A stretch of DNA of 40,083 nt, from positions 1 through 40,083 of the forward strand of contig NZ_AKIV01000051.1 in NCBI RefSeq assembly GCF_000282655.1, read 5' to 3'. The notes under the pieces were generated by a model that did no database searches, was not told the DNA's origin, and saw nothing but the letters and a program-made list of their open reading frames with translations. Position 1 is the stretch's first letter. Each line of letters begins with the position of its first letter. This document shows positions 24,273-31,093 of this stretch, one piece after another. This DNA is from Polaromonas sp. CF318. Its GTDB lineage: Bacteria > Pseudomonadota > Gammaproteobacteria > Burkholderiales > Burkholderiaceae_C. Position numbers and translations under genes: made by a program.

Positions 24273-24896
24273 ATGCTGCTCGACGCCGACGACTCCCAAC
24301 TGGTGCTGGTGGACTACCAGTCCCGCCTCATGCCCGCCATTTTTGAAAACAGCCTGGTGCTGGCCAATGCCGTGAAGCTGGCCCGCATGGCCAGGCTGCT
24401 GGAGGTGCCGGTCTGGGGCACGGCCGAGAACCCCGGCAGCCTGGGCCCCCTGGTGCCCGAGGTCCAGGCCGTCATTGCCGCCGCCGGCGGCCGCACGCTG
24501 GACAAGATGTCCTTCAGCGCCGTGGCCGACGGCCTGTCCGATCTGCTGCGCCCGCCGGTACGCCAGCCCAGCCAGGGCCGCAATGCCCGCAGCCTGCCCA
24601 AGCATCTGCAAAAATCCGCGCCCGAGCCGGAAGAAGGCAGAAGCACCATCGTGATCGCCGGCTGCGAAGCCCACGGCTGCCTGATGCAGACCGCGCTCGA
24701 CCTGCTCGAGGAAGAGTTTGAAGTCTGGGTCGTGACCGACGCCTGCAGCTCCCGCAGCGAACGCAACCGCGATGCCGCTTTTGACCGGCTGGCTGGCAAC
24801 GGCGCCGAACTGGTGACCACCGAGATGGTGGCGTTTGAGTGGCTGCGCACGGCCGAGCATGAGGTGTTCAAGGATGTGCTGGGGCTGGTGAAGTAG
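24273..24896 (+). CDS. isochorismatase-family cysteine hydrolase
   Basis: A 207-residue cytoplasmic protein. The three catalytic residues of the family are visible: Asp in SQLVLVDYQSRL near residue 14, Lys in TLDKMSF near 76, and Cys in IVIAGCEAHGCLMQTALDLL near 131 (the second Cys). VVTDACSSRSERNRDAAFDRL follows, as in ycaC- and YecD-type members. Between Lys and Cys there is an insertion of about 25 residues rich in Pro, Gln and Arg (RQPSQGRNARSLPKHLQK), longer than usual. The substrate of this type is generally unknown; it is not a true isochorismatase by sequence alone. AGGAACC is the probable ribosome site. Confidence 0.88.
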   Translation: MLLDADDSQLVLVDYQSRLMPAIFENSLVLANAVKLARMARLLEVPVWGTAENPGSLGPLVPEVQAVIAAAGGRTLDKMSFSAVADGLSDLLRPPVRQPSQGRNARSLPKHLQKSAPEPEEGRSTIVIAGCEAHGCLMQTALDLLEEEFEVWVVTDACSSRSERNRDAAFDRLAGNGAELVTTEMVAFEWLRTAEHEVFKDVLGLVK

Positions 24897-24903
24897 GGGG
24901 CAT

Positions 24904-25383
24904 ATGTTCGGCTCCTTCAAATCCCAGCCTGTGATTGATCCCCAATTTGGTGAGTTGGTGCGTTCGCGCGGATGCTGGCGCGGCACGATGGATCTTGGCT
25001 CCATCACCGGCGTTCCTCTGGCCCTGGCGGGCTCGCGCACCGCTCCCGATGCCGGGGCTCTGGCCGCCGCCCGTGATTTGAGTGCCTGCTTTCAGGACTG
25101 GCGTCCGGAGATTGAAGTCGCCTTGTTCGGGCACTACGAGCCTTATGCGGAGGCACTGGCCGCGGGCGAACTTCCCGAACCGGGCATGCTGCTTCCGGCA
25201 CTGAGCCACCCCGCGGATGTCTGGCCGCATGTCTCCCTGGTGTTTGTTTCGGTCCAACCGTTGGGGAGCGTGCTTTGCGTAGAGCTCGGTTACACCACCG
25301 TCTGGGATGGTGAACACACACTGGGCGTGCGCTTCCAGCGTGGGAAATTGCTTGAGCTTTGTGGAAGCGCGCTGCCGCCTTGA
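24904..25383 (+). CDS. uncharacterised protein
   Basis: A 159-residue soluble protein, seven bases after the isochorismatase-like gene and so probably in the same transcript. It contains CWRGTMDLGSITGVPLALAGS, IEVALFGHYEPYAEAL and a distinct end block TTVWDGEHTLGVRFQRGKLLEL. The WD-EHTLG-F-G-L-EL pattern gives the impression of a conserved DUF, but I cannot name it with certainty. There is no signal peptide or membrane helix. It could be an immunity-like or regulatory protein. Confidence 0.72.
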   Translation: MFGSFKSQPVIDPQFGELVRSRGCWRGTMDLGSITGVPLALAGSRTAPDAGALAAARDLSACFQDWRPEIEVALFGHYEPYAEALAAGELPEPGMLLPALSHPADVWPHVSLVFVSVQPLGSVLCVELGYTTVWDGEHTLGVRFQRGKLLELCGSALPP

Positions 25384-25452
25384 GGGGCGCCCCTGCGCGG
25401 AGATCCCGCCCTGCAACTTCGCCTGAGAACCGTTGAATCTTTTTCACCGGAT

Positions 25453-25473
25453 TGCCGCCGGGATTTGGCGGCA
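25453..25473. other. inverted repeat upstream of the DUF1772 gene
   Basis: TGCCGCC and GGCGGCA pair over seven bases with the loop GGGATTT, ending 44 nt before the ATG at 25517. It could be an operator or a leader hairpin. There is no T-run. Confidence 0.45.
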
Positions 25474-25516
25474 TTAAAGTAAGCCCTCCATTTCCGCACC
25501 GACCTGCGAGGACCCC

Positions 25517-26020
25517 ATGCCATCCACCGACGTCCTGCTGTTTGCGTTGACCTTGCTCGCGGCCCTGGGCTGCGCGCTGATTGCCGGCATCTTCCTGGCG
25601 TTTTCCAACTTTGTGATGGGGGCCCTGGCCCGGGTGGCACCGGCTTCGGGCATTGCGGCCATGCAGTCCATCAATGTGGTGGTGCTCAACCCCGGTTTCC
25701 TGGGACTCTTCATGGGTACCGCGCTGGCCTGCGCCGTGCTTCTTGTCTACGCTGTGATGCATTGGCAAGCGGCTGGCGCGCTTTGCCTGGTGGTGGGAAG
25801 CCTGTTCTATATCGTGGGCACTTTCGGCGTCACCATGGCCTTCAACGTGCCGCGCAACAACGCTTTGGCGCGGCAAGATCCCGCCAGCGCGGAGGCCGCC
25901 GGTTTCTGGCGCGGCTACGTGGCCGGCTGGACGATGTGGAACCATGTGCGTACCCTGGCGGCGGTGCTTGCCGCGGTATTGCTGGTTTATCCGCTGATCC
26001 GGTTTCCGGGCGGTGCTTAG
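25517..26020 (+). CDS. DUF1772 (anthrone oxygenase-like) membrane protein
   Basis: A 167-residue protein with four hydrophobic helices: LLFALTLLAALGCALIAGIFLAF, PGFLGLFMGTALACAVLLVYAVM, AGALCLVVGSLFYIVGTFGV and LAAVLAAVLLVYPLI. Between helices three and four is the family signature FNVPRNNALARQDP, followed by W-Y-W-W-MWNHVRT, as in DUF1772 proteins. Some fungal members are anthrone oxygenases in polyketide pathways, but bacterial members have no established function. An AGGACC ribosome site precedes the ATG. Confidence 0.9.
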   Translation: MPSTDVLLFALTLLAALGCALIAGIFLAFSNFVMGALARVAPASGIAAMQSINVVVLNPGFLGLFMGTALACAVLLVYAVMHWQAAGALCLVVGSLFYIVGTFGVTMAFNVPRNNALARQDPASAEAAGFWRGYVAGWTMWNHVRTLAAVLAAVLLVYPLIRFPGGA

Positions 26021-26032
26021 CTCAGTATCGAC

Positions 26033-26056
26033 CCCGTTTGCCCGTTTGCCCGTTTG
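26033..26056. repeat. three perfect tandem copies of an 8-bp repeat before arr
   Basis: CCCGTTTG is repeated three times without change and ends 13 nt upstream of the arr ATG, filling the region where a ribosome site and the promoter spacer would be. Such repeats can gain or lose units during replication and so alter expression. Confidence 0.85.
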
Positions 26057-26069
26057 CACCTGACAACCC

Positions 26070-26465
26070 ATGGCAGCTTTAGACACCGGCCCTTTTTTTC
26101 ACGGCACGAAAGCCGAACTGCAACCAGGCGAGCTACTCAGGTCAGGCTTTACTTCGAATTACGACGAAAGCGTCGTGATGAATCACATCTATTTCACCGC
26201 CATCGCCAAAGGCGCCGGGCTTGCCGCGGAAATAGCCAAAGGCAGCGGAAGGCCGCGCGTCTACGTCGTTGAGCCCATAGGGGAATTCGAGAATGATCCC
26301 AATGTCACAGACAAGAAATTCCCGGGCAACCCGACGCGCTCCTACCGAAGCAGGCTGCCTTTAAAAGTTGTGGGCGAACTCGAATCCTGGGAACTGTACG
26401 ACCCGGAGTTCATTCAACAACTGAGAACCCGCGTAGAGAATGGCATGGGCAAAATCATCAATTGA
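26070..26465 (+). CDS. arr: rifampin ADP-ribosyltransferase (Arr-type)
   Basis: A 131-residue protein that matches Arr along its whole length. Visible markers are GPFFHGTKAELQPGELL with FHGTK, then SNYDESVVMNHIYFTA, RPRVYVVEPIGEFENDPNVTDKKFPGNPTRSYRSR and KVVGELESWELYDPEF. In Arr these His, Tyr and Asp residues bind NAD and transfer ADP-ribose to the C23 hydroxyl of rifamycins, inactivating them. The catalytic Asp-like residue in NDPN is present. Length is close to the known ~140 residues. Expression control is odd: no ribosome site is evident and a triple 8-bp repeat sits just upstream. It is a chromosomal form without integron features; its true substrate in the cell may differ. Confidence 0.93.
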   Translation: MAALDTGPFFHGTKAELQPGELLRSGFTSNYDESVVMNHIYFTAIAKGAGLAAEIAKGSGRPRVYVVEPIGEFENDPNVTDKKFPGNPTRSYRSRLPLKVVGELESWELYDPEFIQQLRTRVENGMGKIIN

Positions 26466-26595
26466 TGATGTAAGACGTCCAGTGAAACGAACCCCCGTGG
26501 TGGCAATGGGGCGGCCAAGCTCTCTCGGGAACCTGGCTCTTGTAAACCCGCGGACCGGCGAGGCGATCCTGCGCGGCTAGCGCCGTCTTGGGCAT
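26458..26595 (-). CDS. possible small protein antisense to the arr 3' end
   Basis: A 45-residue frame on the minus strand starting MPKTALAAQDRLAGPRVYK and ending HHGGSFHWTSYIIN. The start is preceded by AGGAGG about five bases upstream, an excellent ribosome site. It overlaps the arr stop by eight bases and shares the arr-acuI gap. It contains a C-H-H-G-G cluster. I do not recognise it. The strong ribosome site argues for translation, but the size makes chance plausible. Confidence 0.3.
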   Translation of the reverse strand: MPKTALAAQDRLAGPRVYKSQVPERAWPPHCHHGGSFHWTSYIIN

Positions 26596-26698
26596 CGTCA
26601 GCCTCCTGAAAGCCCGTTATCCATAATTAAGAATTCAGTTTTGCCGGTTTCCCCTCGCATTGCTGGCCTTGAGACAACAAACCTCTGGAGACAACGCC

Positions 26699-27676
26699 GT
26701 GTTCAAGTCCCTTTTGCTCACCAAGTCCGAGGCCGGTTTTTCGGCCGCCGTGGCCGACATCGATGAGGCCCAGCTTCCCGCCGGCGACGTGCTGGTGCAG
26801 GTCGACTATTCCACCCTCAATTACAAGGACGGCCTGGCCATCACCAACAAGGGGCCGGTGGTGCGCAACTGGCCCATGGTCGCGGGCATTGACGGCGCGG
26901 GCACGGTGCTGGAGTCGACCCATGCGGACTGGAAGGCCGGCGACCGTTTTGTGCACAACGGCTGGGGCCTGGGCGAAACGCGCTGGGGCCTGATGGCCGA
27001 ACGCGCGCGTCTGCAGGGCGACTGGCTGGTCAAGCTGCCGGCGGCCTTTACGCCGCGCCAGGCCATGGCGATCGGCACGGCCGGCTATACCGCCATGCTC
27101 AGCGTGCTGGCGCTTGAGCGGCACGGCGTCCAAGCCAAAGACGGCGAGGTGCTGGTCACGGGCGCGACCGGCGGCGTGGGCAGCGTGGCCGTGGCCTTGC
27201 TCGGCAAGCTGGGCTACACCGTGGTGGCCGCCACCGGCAAGGCCAGCGAAGAGGCCTATTTGAAACACCTGGGCGCCAGCAGTGTCATCGACAGGGCCGA
27301 GCTTTCGGCACCCGGCAAGCCGCTGCAAAAAGAGCGCTGGGCCGCGGTGGTCGATGCCGTGGGTTCGCACACGCTGGCCAATGCCTGTGCGCAGACACGC
27401 TACGGCGGCGTGGTCACGGCCTGCGGCCTGGCCCAGGGCGCGGATTTCCCGGCCACGGTGATGCCCTTCATCCTGCGCGGCGTGACCCTGGCCGGCATCG
27501 ACAGCGTGATGGCGCCGCTGGCGCGCCGGCAACAGGCCTGGGAGCGCCTGGCGCGTGACCTCGATCCGGCCAAACTCGAGGCCATGGTCGAGGAAGTGCC
27601 GCTGGCCCGCGCCGCCGAAAAAGCCGCGGACTTGATCTCGGGCAAGGTGCGCGGCCGCATCGTCGTCAAAATCTGA
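26699..27676 (+). CDS. acuI: acrylyl-CoA reductase (AcuI/YhdH-type MDR)
   Basis: About 325 residues from the GTG at 26699, with GGAGA seven bases upstream. It belongs to the zinc-free medium-chain dehydrogenase family: [31 protein letters not shown] is the AcuI/YhdH signature, followed by [20 protein letters not shown] and the NADPH-binding [16 protein letters not shown] near residue 155. [19 protein letters not shown] continues the Rossmann fold. AcuI reduces acrylyl-CoA to propionyl-CoA with NADPH. The next gene makes propionyl-CoA from propionate, so both feed the same pool. The length is normal for the family. Confidence 0.88.
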   Translation: MFKSLLLTKSEAGFSAAVADIDEAQLPAGDVLVQVDYSTLNYKDGLAITNKGPVVRNWPMVAGIDGAGTVLESTHADWKAGDRFVHNGWGLGETRWGLMAERARLQGDWLVKLPAAFTPRQAMAIGTAGYTAMLSVLALERHGVQAKDGEVLVTGATGGVGSVAVALLGKLGYTVVAATGKASEEAYLKHLGASSVIDRAELSAPGKPLQKERWAAVVDAVGSHTLANACAQTRYGGVVTACGLAQGADFPATVMPFILRGVTLAGIDSVMAPLARRQQAWERLARDLDPAKLEAMVEEVPLARAAEKAADLISGKVRGRIVVKI

Positions 27677-27713
27677 GCCGGCTCAAAACTAAAAAGCAAA
27701 CGGAGACAAAGAG

Positions 27714-29624
27714 ATGACAAGCTACACAGACTTCTACCGCCAGTCCATAGACCAGCCCGAGGCCTTCTGGACCGAGCAGGCCAAGCTGATTGACTGGCAC
27801 AAGCCCTTTACCCGCGTCTGCAATGACGACAAGCCGCCTTTTGTCCAGTGGTTTGAAGGCGGGCAAATCAATCTGTGCCACAACGCGGTCGACAGGCACC
27901 TCAAGGACAGGCCCGACCAGGCCGCGCTGATTTACGTCTCCAGCGAAACCGGTGTCGAAAAAACCTACAGCTTCAAGGAACTGCACGCCGAGGTACAGCG
28001 CATGGCCGCCAGCCTGCTGGCCATGGGCGTGGTCAAGGGCGACCGTGTGCTGATCTACATGCCCATGATCCCCGAGGCCGCCTTTGCCATGCTGGCCTGC
28101 GCGCGCATAGGCGCCATCCACTGCGTGGTGTTCGGCGGCTTTGCCAGCGGTTCGCTGGCTTCACGCATCGACGACGCCACGCCGCGGGTCATCATCAGCG
28201 CCGACGCCGGCTCGCGCGGCGGCAAGGTGGTGGCCTACAAGCCCCTGCTCGACGAAGCCATACGCCTGGCCGGACACCAGCCTGAGGCCGTGCTGCTGGT
28301 GAACCGCGGCCTGGCGCCCATGAACATCGTGGCCGGCCGCGACCTGCACTGGGAAACCCTGCGCGCCAAGTACATGCATGCCCAGGTGCACTGCGAGTGG
28401 CTGGATTCCAGCGCCATCAGCTACACCATTTACACCAGCGGTACCACCGGCAAGCCCAAAGGCGTGCAGCGCGACACCGGCGGTTATGCCGTGGCCTTGG
28501 CCGCCAGCATGAAGCACATCTTCGACGGCCGCGCCGGCGAAACCTATTTCTCCACCAGTGACATCGGCTGGGTCGTGGGCCACAGCTACATCGTCTACGG
28601 CCCGCTGATCGCCGGCATGGCGACCATCATGTACGAGGGCCTGCCCACGCAAGGCATGGACGGCCAGCCCAACGCCGCGATATGGTGGAGGCTGGTCGAG
28701 AAATACAAGGTCACCGGCATGTTCAGCGCGCCCACGGCGGTGCGCGTGCTCAAGAAGCAGGACCCGGGCCTGCTTAAAAAGCACGACCTCTCCAGCCTGC
28801 GCGCCTTCTACCTGGCCGGCGAGCCGCTGGACGAACCCACGGCGCGCTGGATCAGCGAGGGCCTGAACGTGCCCATCATCGACAACTACTGGCAGACCGA
28901 ATCGGGCTGGCCCATCATCACCCTCGCCAATGCCGTCGAAAAAAAGCCCAGCCGCTTCGGCAGCCCCGGCGTGCCCATGTACGGCTACAAGGTCAAGATA
29001 CTGCACGAATCCACCGGCGAAGAGCTCACGCAACCGAATGAGAAAGGCGTGGTCGTCATCGAAGGCCCGACGCCGCCAGGCTTTATGCAAACCATCTGGA
29101 AGGACGACGCACGCTTCGTCAACACCTACTGGAAGAGCGTGCCCGGCAAGATGGTGTATTCCACCTTTGACTGGGGCATACGCGACGAGGACGGCTACTT
29201 CTTCATCCTGGGCCGCACCGATGACGTCATCAATGTGGCCGGCCACCGCCTGGGCACGCGCGAGATCGAGGAAAGCATTTCAGGCCATGCCGGCGTCGCC
29301 GAGGTGGCGGTGATCGGCGTGGCGGACCCGCTCAAGGGCCAGGTCGCCATGGCGTTTGCTGTGCCCAAGGATTCGAGCGTGCTGATGGACACCGCGGCGG
29401 CTATGAAGCTCGAAGGCGAGATCATGAAACGCGTGGATGGCGACCTGGGCGCCGTCGCGCGGCCCGCGCGCGTGCACTTTGTGTCGGCCTTGCCCAAGAC
29501 CCGCAGCGGCAAGATGCTGCGGCGTGCGATTCAGGCGGTATGCGAAGGCAGGGATGCGGGGGATTTGACGACCATGGATGACCCGGCGGCGCTGCAGCAG
29601 ATTCGGGATCGGGTGGCGGGGTAG
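27714..29624 (+). CDS. prpE: propionyl-CoA synthetase (PrpE-type acyl-CoA ligase)
   Basis: A 636-residue AMP-forming ligase, 37 nt after acuI with GGAGACAAAGAG ahead of the ATG. The ATP-binding P-loop YTSGTTGKPKGVQRD is near residue 239-253. Downstream are FSTSDIGWVVGHSYIVYGPL, the motif WQTESGWPII and DWGIRDEDGYFFILGRTDDVINVAGHRLGTREIE. The acetylation/catalytic Lys is in KTRSGKMLRRA near residue 600. QRDTGGYAVAL and WQTESGWPI are typical of PrpE rather than acetyl-CoA synthetase (which has WQTETGG). It converts propionate to propionyl-CoA; activity on acrylate or 3-hydroxypropionate is conceivable given acuI next to it. Confidence 0.92.
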   Translation: MTSYTDFYRQSIDQPEAFWTEQAKLIDWHKPFTRVCNDDKPPFVQWFEGGQINLCHNAVDRHLKDRPDQAALIYVSSETGVEKTYSFKELHAEVQRMAASLLAMGVVKGDRVLIYMPMIPEAAFAMLACARIGAIHCVVFGGFASGSLASRIDDATPRVIISADAGSRGGKVVAYKPLLDEAIRLAGHQPEAVLLVNRGLAPMNIVAGRDLHWETLRAKYMHAQVHCEWLDSSAISYTIYTSGTTGKPKGVQRDTGGYAVALAASMKHIFDGRAGETYFSTSDIGWVVGHSYIVYGPLIAGMATIMYEGLPTQGMDGQPNAAIWWRLVEKYKVTGMFSAPTAVRVLKKQDPGLLKKHDLSSLRAFYLAGEPLDEPTARWISEGLNVPIIDNYWQTESGWPIITLANAVEKKPSRFGSPGVPMYGYKVKILHESTGEELTQPNEKGVVVIEGPTPPGFMQTIWKDDARFVNTYWKSVPGKMVYSTFDWGIRDEDGYFFILGRTDDVINVAGHRLGTREIEESISGHAGVAEVAVIGVADPLKGQVAMAFAVPKDSSVLMDTAAAMKLEGEIMKRVDGDLGAVARPARVHFVSALPKTRSGKMLRRAIQAVCEGRDAGDLTTMDDPAALQQIRDRVAG

Positions 29625-29630
29625 CTGGCG

Positions 29631-29648
29631 ATCCGGCGACGGCCGGAT
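29631..29648. other. hairpin after prpE
   Basis: ATCCGGC and GCCGGAT pair over seven bases around a GACG loop, seven bases after the prpE stop. There is no T-run, so termination is only possible, not shown. Confidence 0.4.
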
Positions 29649-29739
29649 GCTGAATTTCGCCGAAATCCGGCCTGGCTAGCGCTCAAAGTTCAGCGCAAAT
29701 CAAACATCAGGTGCCGCGATGCTGGTTCGGTACATGAAC

Positions 29740-29758
29740 GCAATACTTTAAGTATTGC
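29740..29758. promoter_or_regulatory. perfect palindrome upstream of lipoprotein gene
   Basis: GCAATACTTTAAGTATTGC has 9-bp perfect arms around one base. Its TTAAGTATTG core (29748-29757) is identical to part of the long inverted repeat before hipBA at 21043-21061. It lies 124 nt before the ATG at 29883, in an AT-richer region. Confidence 0.6.
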
Positions 29759-29882
29759 GGTGCACTACCTTTGGAGGCCTGGAGACGCGAAGCGACGCTC
29801 GTGGCTACCATTTCTTCAGCAAGTAGTGCGCAAGCGCCATCGCCTTTTCTCTCCAGCGACAGATTCTTTGCAAAGGAAAGCC

Positions 29883-30410
29883 ATGTCCATTTTTTTCTCA
29901 CGAATGCTTGTTGTCGCAAGCTGCGTTTTGCCGGCATGGGCCATGATCGGCTGCGCTTCTTCCCCGCCTATGGATTCTGTTGCCACCGTCGAGGTAGCTC
30001 AAACAGTACCCCGTACTTTGACCCAACGTGAACGGGAGGCACTGGGTTCCGCTGGTGTAACACCGGACGAACTCGCTTCTGGAAGAGTCGTGCTTGTAAG
30101 TTGTGCGGTGATGACAGATGGCTGGTGGGAAAGCCTGGCGATACTGCCGCCCGATCTCCAGGTTTCAGCGGGCTCGACTCTAAGGTTGAAAGTCAATGAC
30201 ATGGGGAGCCATGAGATCGGCAAAGTCAACCCTGCCAATGAACGTCGCCCGGTGAACCGGGTCATTGGGCCAACCAAGCCGCCCCTGCCGTCTGGTGGCG
30301 AAGCGCGAAAGTCTGTAGGCAACAGGGACGCCATGTCAATCGAGTTGCCAGGGACGAAGGCAAGGTATCTCTACGTCCAAGGCGGCTACCAGATCAAGTG
30401 TGTTCAGTAG
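29883..30410 (+). CDS. putative lipoprotein with cupredoxin-like region
   Basis: Predicted 175 residues from the ATG at 29883, preceded by AAAGGAAAG. The N-terminal hydrophobic segment (RMLVVASCVLPAWAMIGCASS) ends in a lipobox-like AMIGC, less perfect than LxGC. The soluble part has TLTQREREALGSAGVTPDELASGRVVLVSCAV and then ILPPDLQVSAGSTLRLKVNDMG, followed by a Pro-rich loop and LYVQGGYQIKCVQ. The phrase VSAGSTLRLKV hints at a beta-sandwich, but I do not recognise a family. It has an isolated transcription unit and a lower GC content than its neighbours, suggesting separate history. Confidence 0.7.
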   Translation: MSIFFSRMLVVASCVLPAWAMIGCASSPPMDSVATVEVAQTVPRTLTQREREALGSAGVTPDELASGRVVLVSCAVMTDGWWESLAILPPDLQVSAGSTLRLKVNDMGSHEIGKVNPANERRPVNRVIGPTKPPLPSGGEARKSVGNRDAMSIELPGTKARYLYVQGGYQIKCVQ

Positions 30411-30617
30411 CTGGAATCGCCTGTAAGACTAAATTCCGCACTATGCGTGAGCTGCCAGTCTCATCTTGAGAAAACTTATCGACACTTTGTTTCAGCCAAG
30501 GGTTTCTACCCGGATACCCCTTTGTGCCCGGTCGTAGCATCAGTCGCGCAAGGCCTTCGGGTAGTAGCTGACTGACTTCTTGGGGGCCCTGCCATATTCC
30601 AAAAAAGGGGACTCCAG

Positions 30618-31082
30618 ATGACAACCAAACTCAACGTGAACGGCAAGACCGTTTCCGTCAACGCAGAACCCGACACACCCCTCTTGTGGGTGATACGCGA
30701 TGAGCTGGGCATGACCGGCACCAAGTTCGGCTGCGGCGCTGCCTTGTGCGGCGCCTGCACCGTGCATCTCAACGGCAAGCCGGTGCGCTCCTGCCAGACG
30801 CCGCTGTCGGCGGCGGCGGGGCAGAAGGTGGCCACCATTGAAAGCCTGTCGCGCAACAACACGCACCCGCTGCAGGTGGCGTGGATCAAGCATGACGTGC
30901 CGCAGTGCGGTTACTGCCAGTCGGGCCAGCTGATGAGCGCGGCGGCCCTGCTCACGGCCAACAAAAACCCCAGCGACGCCGACATCGACGCCGCGATGAG
31001 CGGCAATATCTGCCGCTGCGGCACCTACCCGCGCATCAAGGCGGCGATCAAGGATGCCGCTTCCACCCTGCGCAAAGCCTGA
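30618..31082 (+). CDS. 2Fe-2S subunit of molybdenum hydroxylase (IorA/XDH small-subunit type)
   Basis: A 154-residue protein with both iron-sulfur sites of the xanthine dehydrogenase family. The plant-ferredoxin-like cluster motif is in [19 protein letters not shown] (three Cys, the fourth in VRSCQTPL). The second cluster domain is in [16 protein letters not shown] followed by [16 protein letters not shown]. There is no FAD domain. It is the electron-transfer partner of the large subunit encoded 11 nt downstream, with GGAGAACC between. Isoquinoline 1-oxidoreductase and aldehyde/nicotinate-type hydroxylases share this two-subunit layout; electrons usually go to a cytochrome or quinone route. 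Confidence 0.93.
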   Translation: MTTKLNVNGKTVSVNAEPDTPLLWVIRDELGMTGTKFGCGAALCGACTVHLNGKPVRSCQTPLSAAAGQKVATIESLSRNNTHPLQVAWIKHDVPQCGYCQSGQLMSAAALLTANKNPSDADIDAAMSGNICRCGTYPRIKAAIKDAASTLRKA

Positions 31083-31093
31083 GGAGAACCATC

